64,000 bases of DNA, taken from positions 1 to 64,000 of the forward strand of contig JACPDN010000016.1 in NCBI GenBank assembly GCA_016183985.1, in the 5' to 3' direction. Shown one piece after another: positions 8,418-18,132 of the stretch (within the stretch, counting starts at the first letter, position 1; each line of letters begins with the position of its first letter). This DNA is from Pseudomonadota bacterium. GTDB taxonomy: Bacteria > Pseudomonadota > Alphaproteobacteria > Dongiales > Dongiaceae. The notes beneath the pieces were generated by a model. It ran no database searches. It saw nothing but the letters and a program-made list of their open reading frames with translations, and was not told where the DNA came from. The position numbers were made by a program, and so were the translations under genes.

Positions 8418-11400
8418 ATGACGATGCTCCTCGACGTTCCCGGCACCGAACCCAGCCCCTTGCGTCAACGCCTGCGCAGCCATTACCGGGCCGATGAAAG
8501 TGCCATTGTCGAAATGCTGCTGGGCCAGGCCGATCTGCCGGCCGACATGCAGGACCGGATCGCCGCGCGGGCGCGGGCGCTGGTCGAGGAAGTGCGGCGC
8601 AACCGGGTGGGGCAGGGCGGCATCGACGCCTTCATGCATGCCTATGAGCTCTCCTCCAAGGAAGGCGTGGTGCTGATGTGCCTTGCCGAGGCCTTGCTGC
8701 GCATTCCAGATAGCGAGACGGCCAACCAGCTCATCCGCGACAAGCTGAAGGAGGCCGATTTCGGCCAGCATCTCGGTGAATCGGATTCGATGTTCGTCAA
8801 CGCCTCGACCTGGGCTTTGATGCTGACCGGCCGCATCATGCAGCTCGACCAGAAGAGCAGCGATCTCAAAGGTGTCTTGAAGCGCCTTGTCTCGCGCAGC
8901 GGGGAGCCGGTCATTCGCCAGGCGGTGACGCAGGCGATGAAAATCCTGGGCCGCCAGTTCGTCATGGGGCGCAATATCGAGGAAGCTGCCGGCCGCGCCG
9001 AAGCCGCCGAGAAGCGCGGCTATCGTTACTCATACGACATGCTGGGCGAAGCCGCCCGCACCATGAAGGATGCCGAGCGGTATTTCACGTCCTATCAGGA
9101 TGCCATCGCTGCTATCGGCAAGGCGTCGAAGGGCAAGGGCGTCATCGCCGGCCCCGGCATCTCGATCAAATTGTCGGCGCTGCATCCGCGCTATGAATTC
9201 GCGCAAGAAGACCGCGTGATGAAGGAACTGGTGCCGCAGGTGATTGCACTGGCCCAGGCCTCGAAGAAGGCCGGCATCGGCTGCACGATCGATGCGGAAG
9301 AGGCAGAGCGTCTCGACATCTCGCTCGACATCATCGATGCGGTCGCGGCCGATGCGTCGCTGAAAGATTGGGATGGGTTGGGGCTTGCCATCCAGGCCTA
9401 TCAGAAGCGCTGCCTGCCGCTCATCGACTGGCTGGCGGATTGCGCGCGCCGTAACCGTCGCCGCCTGATGGTGCGTCTAGTGAAGGGTGCATATTGGGAT
9501 AGCGAGGTCAAATGGAGCCAGGAGCGGGGCCTGCCCGATTATCCGGTCTTCACGCGCAAGGTTTCGACCGATGTTTCCTATCTCGCCTGCGCGCGGCGGC
9601 TGCTCTCCGACGGCCAGGCTTTCTTCCCGATGTTCGCCACCCATAACGCGCATACGCTGGCGGCCGTCATCGAAATGGCGGGCGGCGAAGCAGCGGCGCG
9701 CGAGAAGCTGGAATTCCAGCGCCTTCATGGCATGGGCGAGCCGCTCTATGACCAGGTGACACCGGCCGATGCGATGGGCATTCCCTGCCGCGTCTATGCA
9801 CCGGTCGGCAGCCATGAGGATCTGCTAGCTTACCTCGTGCGGCGCCTGCTCGAGAACGGCGCCAACACCTCCTTCGTCAATCGCATCGTCGATGAGAAGG
9901 CGCCGCTCGACGCCATCGTCGCCGATCCGATCGCCCAGGTGCGCAAGCTGAAATCGAAGCGTCATCCCGGTATCCCGCAGCCGATCAATCTCTATGGGGC
10001 CGAGCGCAAGAACTCGGCCGGTATTGATTTCACCGATGCCGATCTGATGCCGAAACTGGCGCAGGAGATCACCGCCGCTGCATCAATTGCATCGACAGCC
10101 GGGCCGATCATCGGTGGCGTCGAAAAGACCGGCAAGGCGGAGGATATCCGCAATCCGGCCAAGATCTCTGAAGTTGTCGGCCGCGTCGTGCAAGCGACCC
10201 AGGCTGATGTTGACGATGCGATCTCGCGCGCCAGCCGCGCCTTCGTCGATTGGTCGGCAACACCGGCAGCAAAGCGTGCTGCGTGTCTCGACAAGGCGGC
10301 CGACCTCATGGAAGCGCGTCGGGCCGAGTTGCTGGCGCTGTGCATCCGCGAAGCGGGCAAGACCGTCGGCGATGCGGTGGCGGAACTCCGCGAGGCGGTG
10401 GATTTCTGCCGCTATTACGCGGCCCGTGCGCGCGCCGATTTTGCGGCACCTCTGCCGCTGCCAGGACCGACCGGCGAGCGCAATCAGTTGATGCTGCAGG
10501 GGCGCGGCGTTTTCGCCTGCATCTCGCCCTGGAATTTCCCGCTGGCGATCTTCATGGGCCAGGTGAGTGCGGCCCTCGTCGCCGGCAATTGCGTCATCGC
10601 CAAGCCCGCCGAACAGACACCACTCATCGCGGCGGCGGCCGTGAAGATCCTGCACCAGGCCGGCATTCCGGGCGACGTGCTGCATCTGCTGCCGGGCGAT
10701 GGTCCCACTGTCGGTGCGCCCTTGACGCGCGATCCGCGCATTGCCGGTGTCGCCTTCACCGGCTCCACCGAAACGGCGCGCCTCATCAACCGCACGCTCG
10801 CCGCCAAAGACGGGCCGATCGTGCCGCTCATCGCCGAGACTGGCGGGCAGAATGCGATGATCGTCGATTCATCGGCTCTCCCTGAACAGGTCGTGCGCGA
10901 CGTGCTGATCTCGTCCTTCCAGAGTGCCGGGCAGCGCTGCTCGGCTTTGCGCGTGCTCTTCGTGCAGCAGGATATCGGGGCGAAGCTCGAGGAGATGCTG
11001 GCGGGCGCCATGGCGGAGCTGCGCGTCGGCGATCCGGAATTCTTGAAGACTGATATCGGCCCGGTGATCGATGCCGAGGCGAAGTCGGTGCTGGAAGCCC
11101 ATGTCCAGCGCATGGACCGCGAGGGCAAACTCATCTATCGCACCAAGCTCAATGGCGTTGCCGGCGCGGGGCATTTCTTTGCGCCAGCCGCCTATCGCAT
11201 CGACGGCCTCAACCGTCTGCAGCGCGAGGTGTTCGGCCCGGTCCTCCATGTGATCCATTACGCCGCCGATAAGCTCGATGATGTGCTGGCCTCGATCAAT
11301 GCGACGGGTTATGGCCTGACGCTCGGCATCCACAGTCGCATCGACGGCAAGGTGAAATACATCGCCGAGCGCCTGCGCGTGGGCAACGCCTATGTCAATC

Positions 11401-11582
11401 GCAACATGATCGGTGCCGTGGTCGGTGTGCAGCCCTTCGGCGGCGAAGGCCTCTCCGGCACCGGTCCCAAGGCCGGCGGCCCGCATTACCTGCACCGCTT
11501 TGCCACGGAGCGGACCCTCACCATCGACACGACTGCCGCCGGCGGCAATGCCAGCCTGTTAAGCTTGGAGGAAGAGAGCTGA
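8418..11582 (+). CDS. putA: Bifunctional proline dehydrogenase / L-glutamate-gamma-semialdehyde dehydrogenase
   Basis: PutA oxidises L-proline to glutamate in two steps. From the ATG at 8418 the protein is 1054 residues. The frame is open further upstream, but that part lies antisense to the hydrolase gene. The FAD-dependent proline dehydrogenase barrel spans roughly residues 180-480, with GPGISIKLSALHPRYE, LVKGAYWDSEVK near 355 and LLENGANTSFVNR. The NAD-dependent aldehyde dehydrogenase domain follows, with SPWNFPLAIF near 701, the general-base Glu807 in AETGGQN and the catalytic Cys841 in SAGQRCSALR. There is no N-terminal ribbon-helix-helix domain, so this is a non-regulatory, bifunctional PutA. 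No AsnC/Lrp-type regulator is adjacent. It probably feeds proline carbon and nitrogen into glutamate. Confidence 0.96.
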   Translation: MTMLLDVPGTEPSPLRQRLRSHYRADESAIVEMLLGQADLPADMQDRIAARARALVEEVRRNRVGQGGIDAFMHAYELSSKEGVVLMCLAEALLRIPDSETANQLIRDKLKEADFGQHLGESDSMFVNASTWALMLTGRIMQLDQKSSDLKGVLKRLVSRSGEPVIRQAVTQAMKILGRQFVMGRNIEEAAGRAEAAEKRGYRYSYDMLGEAARTMKDAERYFTSYQDAIAAIGKASKGKGVIAGPGISIKLSALHPRYEFAQEDRVMKELVPQVIALAQASKKAGIGCTIDAEEAERLDISLDIIDAVAADASLKDWDGLGLAIQAYQKRCLPLIDWLADCARRNRRRLMVRLVKGAYWDSEVKWSQERGLPDYPVFTRKVSTDVSYLACARRLLSDGQAFFPMFATHNAHTLAAVIEMAGGEAAAREKLEFQRLHGMGEPLYDQVTPADAMGIPCRVYAPVGSHEDLLAYLVRRLLENGANTSFVNRIVDEKAPLDAIVADPIAQVRKLKSKRHPGIPQPINLYGAERKNSAGIDFTDADLMPKLAQEITAAASIASTAGPIIGGVEKTGKAEDIRNPAKISEVVGRVVQATQADVDDAISRASRAFVDWSATPAAKRAACLDKAADLMEARRAELLALCIREAGKTVGDAVAELREAVDFCRYYAARARADFAAPLPLPGPTGERNQLMLQGRGVFACISPWNFPLAIFMGQVSAALVAGNCVIAKPAEQTPLIAAAAVKILHQAGIPGDVLHLLPGDGPTVGAPLTRDPRIAGVAFTGSTETARLINRTLAAKDGPIVPLIAETGGQNAMIVDSSALPEQVVRDVLISSFQSAGQRCSALRVLFVQQDIGAKLEEMLAGAMAELRVGDPEFLKTDIGPVIDAEAKSVLEAHVQRMDREGKLIYRTKLNGVAGAGHFFAPAAYRIDGLNRLQREVFGPVLHVIHYAADKLDDVLASINATGYGLTLGIHSRIDGKVKYIAERLRVGNAYVNRNMIGAVVGVQPFGGEGLSGTGPKAGGPHYLHRFATERTLTIDTTAAGGNASLLSLEEES

Positions 11583-11594
11583 GCCTTTGATGCA

Positions 11595-11668
11595 GTGGAT
11601 GCCCGGGTCAAGCCCGGGCATGACGCAGTCTATATTTCGTCATTGCCGGGCTTGTCCCGGCAATCCAC
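11595..11668. repeat. REP-like inverted doublet
   Basis: Two GC-rich hairpins face each other: GCCCGGGTCAAGCCCGGGC at 11601-11619 and TTGCCGGGCTTGTCCCGGCAA at 11643-11663, each bordered by TGGAT/ATCCA outside and TGACG/CGTCA inside. Relatives occur at 20019-20132 and 38419-38449. It lies between the convergent putA and ABC ATPase genes and may help terminate both transcripts. Confidence 0.8.
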
Positions 11669-11686
11669 TCTCGCCAGCGAACTGAA

Positions 11687-13783
11687 TTAAAACACCACCT
11701 GCGTCACACTTGCCAATTCCGTCATTGGGATATGGCAGGCGATGCGGTGGCCGCTCTCTGAGACTTGCTCGGGTGGCTGGGTGTCGTCGCAGATGCTGCC
11801 CACCTTGCGCGGGCAGCGTGTAGCGAAGGGGCAGCCTTTCGGGCGGTTCTGCGGGCTCGGCACATTGCCTTCGAGGATGATGCGCCGCTGCTTCACATCC
11901 GGATCCGCGATCGGCACCGCCGACATCAGCGCTTCGGTATAGGGGTGATAGGGCGGGGCGAAGATATCGGCCACAGAGCCATATTCCATGACCTTGCCGA
12001 GATACATCACCGCCACATGGTCGGCGAGATAGCGCACGACCGAGAGATCGTGGCTGATGAAGAGCAGGGTCGAGCCGCGCTTCTTCTGGATATCGACCAG
12101 CAGGTTGATGATGGCGGCCTGCACCGACACGTCGAGCGCCGAGACGGGCTCATCGGCCAGGATCAGTTCGGGTTCGCCGGCGAGCGCCCGGGCGATGGCG
12201 ACGCGCTGCTTCTGGCCGCCTGAGAGCTGGCGCGATTTGCGATTGGCAAATTCCAGCGGCAGATTGACCGTGCGCAGCAGATCGTCGACTTGGGCACGTG
12301 CCGCCTTGCCGCCGATCCGCTTCAGCTTCGAGATCGCGCGCTCCATCACATAGCCGATCGTGTGGCTGGGATTGAGCGTGCTTTCGGGATTCTGGAACAC
12401 CATCTGGATCGCGCGCTTGGTATCGCCGTCGCGGTTCTCGACTGCCGTATTGCCGATATCCTTGCCGGCCAGGGTTACCTTGCCGCTGCTTGCGAGCTCG
12501 ATGCCGGTCAGAACCTTGGCGAGGGTCGACTTGCCGCAACCGGATTCACCGACGATGGCCAGCGTCTCGGCACGCTCGGCGGCGACATCGATGCCGTCGA
12601 CGGCATGCACGTCATAGCCGGCGCCGCCGAACATGCCGATCGCCTGGTGATAGGTCTTCTTCAGGCCGTCGAGGGTCAATACGGCGTCATGTCTCTGCGC
12701 CGCATTGGCATTGGCCGGTGCCGCACTCGTGCCTGGGCGCTCATGCTTGGGCAGTTCTTCCATGCGCACGCATTTGACGCGGTGCTGGCCGCTCGACCCA
12801 TAGGTCTCCGTCGGGATAGGCGCCACGCTGCAGCGTTCCGGCACGGCCGCCGGGCAGCGCGGCGCAAAGATGCAGCCTTTGGGGCGGTCGAGAATTGGCG
12901 GCACCTGGCCGGGGATGGCCGAAAGCGGGCGCGTGCGCTTGTCGGCGTTCAAGGTCGGAATGCAGTTGAGGAGGCCGCGGGTGTAAGGGTGTCGCGGATC
13001 GCGGAACACCTCGCCGATCGGACCTTCTTCAACCAGCTCACCCGCATACATAACACCGATGCGGTCGCAGATCCGGACCACGGTGCCGAGATTGTGGCTG
13101 ATGAAGACGATGGCGCTGTTATGCCTCTTCCTGAGCTGCGCCACCAGATCGAGCACTGCCGCCTCGACGGTGACATCGAGGCCCGTCGTCGGCTCATCCA
13201 TGACCAGAAGCGAGGGTTCGGCCATCAGCGCCATGGCAATGACGACGCGCTGCTGCTGGCCGCCGGAAAGCTGGTGCGGATAGCGCGTCATGATGTGTTC
13301 GGGGTCGGGTAGATTGACCTCCTTCAACATCTGCACGGCACGCTTATAGCTTTCCGCCTCATTGACGTTCGAATGGATGAGCGGCACTTCCATCAGCTGC
13401 TTGCCGATGGTGATGACCGGATTGAGGCTGCTCATCGGATCCTGATAGACCATCGCCATTCGGCCGCCGCGAATGCCACGCAGCTCGGCTTCCGACATCT
13501 TGGTCATGTCGCGGCCTTCGAACAGGATCTCACCGCCGGTGACGCGGCCGGCGCCCCCCAGATATTTCATGATGGCGAAGGCGACGGTCGACTTGCCGCA
13601 ACCGGATTCACCGACCAGGCCCAAAGCCTCGCCCTCATAGAGGGTAAGGCTGATATTGGGCACGACCTTCAATTCGCCGGCGCGGACGAAATAGGAGATC
13701 GAGACGTTGCGCAGTTCCAGGATCGGCCGTTTGGCCCCTTCTGCTTGCGGGCGGTCCATTGTGGCGGCGGTGGCGCTGCTCAT
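11687..13783 (-). CDS. Fused dual-ATPase of a dipeptide/oligopeptide-type ABC transporter
   Basis: This 698-residue protein carries two complete nucleotide-binding domains of the DppD/DppF (OppD/OppF) type in one chain. The first has Walker [10 protein letters not shown], signature [15 protein letters not shown] and Walker [13 protein letters not shown]. The second, beginning near residue 370, has [24 protein letters not shown] and [12 protein letters not shown]. Each is followed by the peptide-transporter C-terminal extension with a Cys cluster (GCIFAPRCP and GCPFATRCP), which in related proteins can bind an iron-sulfur cluster. In most bacteria the halves are separate genes. The two permease genes lie directly upstream on the same strand, 17 and 16 bases apart. 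No substrate-binding protein gene is adjacent, so the cargo is uncertain. Confidence 0.9.
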   Translation of the reverse strand: MSSATAATMDRPQAEGAKRPILELRNVSISYFVRAGELKVVPNISLTLYEGEALGLVGESGCGKSTVAFAIMKYLGGAGRVTGGEILFEGRDMTKMSEAELRGIRGGRMAMVYQDPMSSLNPVITIGKQLMEVPLIHSNVNEAESYKRAVQMLKEVNLPDPEHIMTRYPHQLSGGQQQRVVIAMALMAEPSLLVMDEPTTGLDVTVEAAVLDLVAQLRKRHNSAIVFISHNLGTVVRICDRIGVMYAGELVEEGPIGEVFRDPRHPYTRGLLNCIPTLNADKRTRPLSAIPGQVPPILDRPKGCIFAPRCPAAVPERCSVAPIPTETYGSSGQHRVKCVRMEELPKHERPGTSAAPANANAAQRHDAVLTLDGLKKTYHQAIGMFGGAGYDVHAVDGIDVAAERAETLAIVGESGCGKSTLAKVLTGIELASSGKVTLAGKDIGNTAVENRDGDTKRAIQMVFQNPESTLNPSHTIGYVMERAISKLKRIGGKAARAQVDDLLRTVNLPLEFANRKSRQLSGGQKQRVAIARALAGEPELILADEPVSALDVSVQAAIINLLVDIQKKRGSTLLFISHDLSVVRYLADHVAVMYLGKVMEYGSVADIFAPPYHPYTEALMSAVPIADPDVKQRRIILEGNVPSPQNRPKGCPFATRCPRKVGSICDDTQPPEQVSESGHRIACHIPMTELASVTQVVF

Positions 13784-13800
13784 CTGGCGATCCCTATCTC

Positions 13801-14652
13801 TTAGTCACGAATGCTGATCTCACGCATGCCGTCGGCCAGCAGGCTGAAACCCACGACGAGCGAGGTGATGGCACCGGCCGGGAACAAGGACATATGCGGA
13901 TAGATCGACATCATCGCATAGGTGTCCTTGACCATGCCGCCCCAATCGGGGTCGGGCGGCGGCAGGCCCAGGCCCAAGAACCCAAGCACGCCGATCGCGA
14001 TCGTGGTGTAGCCCATGCGCAGGCACGCATCGACGATGAGCGGCCCGCGCGCATTGGGCAGGATCTCGACCAGCATGATGTAGAGCGCCGATTCACCGCG
14101 CATCTTGGCCGCCGCCACATATTCGCGCTCGCGCAGTTCCAGCGTCATGCCGCGCACGATGCGAATAATCTGTGGCGAGGAGATGAAGATGACTGCCAGG
14201 ATAATGTTTGTTGCTTTGGCCCCCACCTTCATGATGACGATGATGTAGAGCACGATGGCCGGGAAGGAGAGCAAGATGTCGGCAATCCTATTGACGACCT
14301 GGTCGACCCAGCCCCGGTAATAACCGGCGATGAGACCCATCAGGCAGCCGACGACATATGCTGCAAAAACCGCAACCGGTGCCACTATCAGCACGGTGCG
14401 CGAGCCCCAGATGATGCGCGAGAGGATATCGCGGCCCTGATTGTCCGTGCCCAGCCAGTTGACCGCGCTGGGGGTGGGATCGATCAGCGCGTCCATGTTG
14501 CTGATATTGGGATTGAAGGGGGCGAGCAGCGGCGCAAAGAGCGCCACCACGATCCAGAAGATCACCAGGAAAGCGCCGATCATGCCGATCGGCGATTCCT
14601 TGAGGAGCCTTACCCGGTTCCAGGTCAGCGCGATGATACCGTCGTTAGCCAT
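13801..14652 (-). CDS. Peptide-type ABC transporter permease (DppC/OppC family)
   Basis: The 283-residue inner-membrane permease has the DppC-family architecture: an N-terminal helix (residues about 22-45), the conserved LGTDNQGRDILSRIIWGSR segment near residue 75, and five further helices. The cytoplasmic coupling loop is EREYVAAAKMRGESALYIM (EAA motif) near 175. The TFIIS-like N-terminal OppC domain is also recognisable. It pairs with the DppB-like permease whose gene ends 16 bases upstream and with the fused ATPase 17 bases downstream, so the three genes form one transcription unit. Confidence 0.9.
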   Translation of the reverse strand: MANDGIIALTWNRVRLLKESPIGMIGAFLVIFWIVVALFAPLLAPFNPNISNMDALIDPTPSAVNWLGTDNQGRDILSRIIWGSRTVLIVAPVAVFAAYVVGCLMGLIAGYYRGWVDQVVNRIADILLSFPAIVLYIIVIMKVGAKATNIILAVIFISSPQIIRIVRGMTLELREREYVAAAKMRGESALYIMLVEILPNARGPLIVDACLRMGYTTIAIGVLGFLGLGLPPPDPDWGGMVKDTYAMMSIYPHMSLFPAGAITSLVVGFSLLADGMREISIRD

Positions 14653-14668
14653 GACCGCCCCTTGACCT

Positions 14669-15610
14669 TTAAGAGAACCGAATGCGCGGGTTGAGCATCA
14701 TGTAGCCGAGATCGCCGGCGATCTGCGTGAAGACCGAGATCAACACGGCAAAGAGGGCGCCGGCCTCGACCACCGCCACGTCCTGGGCGAGGGCCGCCTC
14801 CAAGAGCATGCGCCCGAAGCCGGGATAGGCGAAGACCGCTTCGACCACGACCACGCCGGTCACGAGGTAATTGAGCTGCAGCAGGATGACGGTGAAGGGC
14901 GCGATCATGGCATTGCGCAAGGCATGCTTGAGGATCACGGCGCGGAAATTGAGGCCCTTGAGGATGGCGGTGCGGATATAGGGCCGGGTCATCACCTCAA
15001 CCATCGAGGCGCGCACCATGCGCACGACATAGCCGAGGTCATAGAGCACCATCACGCAGACCGGCAGCACTAATTGTTGCCAGATCGACCAGCCTGTTCC
15101 GGTGTCGAGGGGCGAGGTGCCGGGCAACCAGCCCAGCCAGATGACGAAGATACTGGCCAGAAACACGCCGGAGGCGAATTCCGGCACGGATGTGGTGACA
15201 ATACTGGCGACCGAGATACTTCGGTCGAGGAACGAGCCTTCCTTCATGCCGGCACTGATGCCGAGAATGATGGACAGCGGCACGATGATGGCGAAAGCGA
15301 TGCCGGCCAGCAGCAGCGTGTTCTGGAGGCGGTCGCCGATGATCTTGTTGACGTCGGTCTTATAGAGCGTGGAATAGCCGAGATCGCCGGTGAGCGTGTT
15401 GCCGAGCCATTCGCCATAGCGCACGACGACCGGGCGGTTGAGGCCCAGTTCCTCGGTCAAGCGGTCGACCTGATCCTGGGTGGCGAACGGGCCCAGCACC
15501 TTGCGGGCGACCTGCCCGGGCGTGAATTCGAACGCTGCAAAAACCAGCGCTGAAACCACAAGCATCGTGAAGGCAAGCAAAGCCATTCGCTTGGACAGAA
15601 ATGCCAGCAT
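14669..15610 (-). CDS. Peptide-type ABC transporter permease (DppB/OppB family)
   Basis: The 313-residue membrane protein has the usual DppB layout: one helix at residues 10-30, a periplasmic loop with the family segment FATQDQVDRLTEELGLNRPV, and then five helices. The EAA-type coupling motif lies near residues 205-230 (RTAILKGLNFRAVILKHALRN). It is the first gene of the transporter operon. A 180-base gap separates it from the ornithine-cyclodeaminase-family gene upstream on the same strand, where a promoter may lie. A periplasmic binding-protein gene would normally come first here; none does, so the system may borrow a binding protein encoded elsewhere. Confidence 0.9.
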   Translation of the reverse strand: MLAFLSKRMALLAFTMLVVSALVFAAFEFTPGQVARKVLGPFATQDQVDRLTEELGLNRPVVVRYGEWLGNTLTGDLGYSTLYKTDVNKIIGDRLQNTLLLAGIAFAIIVPLSIILGISAGMKEGSFLDRSISVASIVTTSVPEFASGVFLASIFVIWLGWLPGTSPLDTGTGWSIWQQLVLPVCVMVLYDLGYVVRMVRASMVEVMTRPYIRTAILKGLNFRAVILKHALRNAMIAPFTVILLQLNYLVTGVVVVEAVFAYPGFGRMLLEAALAQDVAVVEAGALFAVLISVFTQIAGDLGYMMLNPRIRFS

Positions 15611-15790
15611 TGTCCCCCTCAGCCATCCCTGGAGCCCTTTCCGGTCGCTTGCCGGACCCCGTTCATGTCGGGTGTAAGTGGCTCAACTCACTAACTAAAG
15701 CACAAAAGCGCGCGCTTGCCAGCCATCATTATCGAATAGCACCATAACCGATAGGCGTATTGAGAATGCTCGGAAAAGCGCCGGAATTCT

Positions 15791-16732
15791 TCAATTTGCG
15801 CCAAGGTGGCTTTCATAAAGGTACTGTGCGACCGCCAAATCCTCATGGCCGCCACCGCCGGATTTGAACCAGGTGATCTCCTGGTCGTCCTGTCGCCCGG
15901 GCCGTTCGCCGCGATTGAGTTGGAACATGTCGATGAGCGATTCTTCTGTGGCGAGGCCGGCCGCGAGCGGGGCGCAGACATCGCCGGCAACGCCCACGGT
16001 GGTGAGGCGCGCGTCGACATAATGACGGGTGGCACGCGCGAAAGCGGCATCGTCGGCCTCGCGCATCTCGGGGAGATAGCCGCCGACGAGATCGAGATGG
16101 CAGCCGGGCTTCAGCCAGGCTCCTTCTATGATGGGGGTCGTGGCGCGCGTTGCCGTGGAGACGATGTCCGCGCGCTGCACGGCTGCGCCGAGATCGGTCA
16201 CGATTTCGACGGCCAAGCCGATGGCACGCAAGGGCTCGGGGTCGAGTGCCTCGGGCCGCCGGTTCCACCACAAGACCCGCTTGATCGGGCGCAAGGCGCA
16301 ATGGGCCATGATGAGATGTGGCGCCAAGGCACCGCCGCCGCAGACGAGCAGGGTTTCGGAATCCTTGCGACTCAGCAAGTCGGACGCCATGGCGGAATTG
16401 GCCGCCGTCTTCACCAGCGTCAGGGCTGCCCCCTCCATGGTCGCGATGGCAGCGCCATTGCGGCCTTCGAACAGGGCATAAATGCCTTGAACGGCCGGCA
16501 GGTCATGGCGCGGATTCTCCGGGAAGACGCTCACCAGCTTGATGCCGAAATAACGATCGAAGCTCCAGGCCGGCAGCAGCAGCCAATCATTCTGGCCCTG
16601 TTGCTTTGTCGGTTGACTGAGCAGCATGCGGTCGATGAGATCGACCCCTTGTTTGTTCATTGCCTGGAGCGCGGCGACGAGGCCCGGATACTCGGCCAGG
16701 GCGTGAACGCGCTCAGCGCCGAGATGCAGCAT
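15791..16732 (-). CDS. Ornithine cyclodeaminase / mu-crystallin family protein
   Basis: This 313-residue protein belongs to the OCD/mu-crystallin family, which includes ornithine and lysine cyclodeaminases, alanine dehydrogenases and Delta1-pyrroline-2-carboxylate reductases. Visible features are KLVSVFPENP near residue 70, the conserved LTLVKTAANSAMASDLLSR around 107-125, a Rossmann segment LLVCGGGALAPHLIMAH, and ADIVSTATRATTPIIEGAWLKPG. The nucleotide-binding loop deviates from the common GTGxQA form (GGGALA). The catalytic Asp region is represented by HLDLVGGY. Reduction of a cyclic imine to proline, as in hydroxyproline breakdown, is possible given putA and a hydroxyproline-type dehydratase in the same window, but this is inference. 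A DinB-like gene lies 9 bases upstream on the same strand. Confidence 0.82.
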   Translation of the reverse strand: MLHLGAERVHALAEYPGLVAALQAMNKQGVDLIDRMLLSQPTKQQGQNDWLLLPAWSFDRYFGIKLVSVFPENPRHDLPAVQGIYALFEGRNGAAIATMEGAALTLVKTAANSAMASDLLSRKDSETLLVCGGGALAPHLIMAHCALRPIKRVLWWNRRPEALDPEPLRAIGLAVEIVTDLGAAVQRADIVSTATRATTPIIEGAWLKPGCHLDLVGGYLPEMREADDAAFARATRHYVDARLTTVGVAGDVCAPLAAGLATEESLIDMFQLNRGERPGRQDDQEITWFKSGGGGHEDLAVAQYLYESHLGAN

Positions 16733-16741
16733 GCCTTGGCC

Positions 16742-17236
16742 TCAGGCCGCTTCCCGCATGCCGAGCAGCCATTGGATGCCGGCAAGGTGCTGCTGGTCAT
16801 GGCTGCAGAGGAAGTGGATGAGGCCGCGCACGGTCACGGGGCCATAGCCCTCGAATGTGCCGCGCCGCGCCAGTCCTTGCGGGCCGACATGGTCGAGGAT
16901 CGCCATCGTCTTCTCGCGCGCCGCTTCGAACGCATCGAGCGCCGTGGTGAGGTCGGTCCGGTCATATTGACGTGCCTCGACCAGGGCATAGCCGTCGATC
17001 GATTCCAGGACCGGTTGGCTTTCGCTCAGCAGGCGCTGGAAACGCTGCGTATAGCCGTCGGCCTCGATGTCCCGCATATGGCAGATCTGCTGGCGGATGG
17101 TGAGCATCTCGCTGGGGATGCCCTCCCAGGAGGCCGGCCGCCAGTCGAGCGCCGCGGCCGGAATGCCGGAGAGCAGATCGCGCAGCGCGCTGGGAAAGCT
17201 GCGCAACGAATTGAGGTTGTGCGGCAGCAGATCCAT
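16742..17236 (-). CDS. DinB-superfamily-like protein
   Basis: The 164-residue protein looks like a DinB/YfiT-type four-helix bundle. Potential metal-ligand histidines sit at the expected ends of helices: ICHMRDIEADGY near residues 45-55 and FLCSHDQQHLAGIQWLLG near 140-158. Family members are putative metal-dependent transferases, some using bacillithiol or mycothiol in Gram-positives; no substrate is known for members like this. It starts five bases after the Cys-cluster protein gene and ends nine bases before the OCD-family gene, so the three are probably one operon. I see no signal peptide or membrane segment. Confidence 0.7.
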   Translation of the reverse strand: MDLLPHNLNSLRSFPSALRDLLSGIPAAALDWRPASWEGIPSEMLTIRQQICHMRDIEADGYTQRFQRLLSESQPVLESIDGYALVEARQYDRTDLTTALDAFEAAREKTMAILDHVGPQGLARRGTFEGYGPVTVRGLIHFLCSHDQQHLAGIQWLLGMREAA

Positions 17237-17241
17237 GCGCG

Positions 17242-17979
17242 TTACTCGGTGAAAGGCGATTGTGCTGGCATTTCGCCGCCGGCTTCCTTGACCGCCTTGG
17301 CATAGGCGCGCGGGTTTTTATAGGGGCCGGTCTTGACGATGTCTCGCATGGCGGCCGGGCGCGCCTCATGGGTGCGCGGCATGATCTTGATGAAGCCGCC
17401 TTCGCGGCCGATCAGCAGGATGGGCTGATTGTTCCGCGTCGACACGCGGCGGTGATTGGCGGAATGGTCCTTCATCGCCTGCATCTCGCCCTTGTCGCGG
17501 TCGAACACGTATTCATAGGCGGCGATGAATTCCTTGATGAACTCCCGCTCCACCACCTGCATGTTGGAAATCAGCCAGCAGCGATCGGCGAAGATCCAAT
17601 ATGTGCCGAGCCCTAAGAGTTCGCCCTCGCGGTTGAAATAGGGATAGAAGGGAAAGGCGCGGCAGGCCAGTGTCCGGTTGTCGCGCTCGCAGAAGCGAGC
17701 GCCTTTGCATTCGACGGCGACGCAATCCTTGTGCAGTCCCTCGACGATCTTGCGCGCCGTGGCATCCTGCGGCTTGAACCGACTCCAAAGGTCGGTGCGG
17801 GTCTTCAGGAGCGCGAACTCGGGCTTGTCCACAACGGGGATCGCATGGGTCGTGTCGCAGCAGACCGGCTGGCCGTTGTTGAGCGGCGCGCAGAAGCGGC
17901 CGCAGTCGAAGCGGGACACATTCGCCTGAAAGCGGTCATAAACCGTTTTGAAATCCGCCGGTCGCATATCCTGGGTCAT
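17242..17979 (-). CDS. Cysteine-cluster protein (YkgJ-like)
   Basis: This 245-residue soluble protein is Cys-rich in its first half: CGRFCAPL, then VCCDTTHAIP, DCVAVECKG, FCERDN, and LACRAFPFYPYF near residue 110. The arrangement resembles the YkgJ/UPF0153-type metal or iron-sulfur cluster-binding family, though it is longer than the standard small members. The second half has no recognised motif. It heads a probable three-gene operon with the DinB-like and OCD-family genes. The biochemical role is unknown; a redox-active or zinc-binding fold is the most that can be said. Divergent to it, after 153 bases, is the DUF4170-like gene. Confidence 0.6.
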   Translation of the reverse strand: MTQDMRPADFKTVYDRFQANVSRFDCGRFCAPLNNGQPVCCDTTHAIPVVDKPEFALLKTRTDLWSRFKPQDATARKIVEGLHKDCVAVECKGARFCERDNRTLACRAFPFYPYFNREGELLGLGTYWIFADRCWLISNMQVVEREFIKEFIAAYEYVFDRDKGEMQAMKDHSANHRRVSTRNNQPILLIGREGGFIKIMPRTHEARPAAMRDIVKTGPYKNPRAYAKAVKEAGGEMPAQSPFTE

Positions 17980-18132
17980 GCCGTCATTGCCTTAAATGCG
18001 AGTCGCACAGTGTGTGCCGATGCTGATTTATGCTTTGCCGCCGACTCGAAATCCAGTTAAGAATGAGCGAGTTAGCTAGGTTTCGGGCAGTCTCCTCTCG
18101 GATTGGCCGCAAGTGAGGAAAGCGCATCCATT

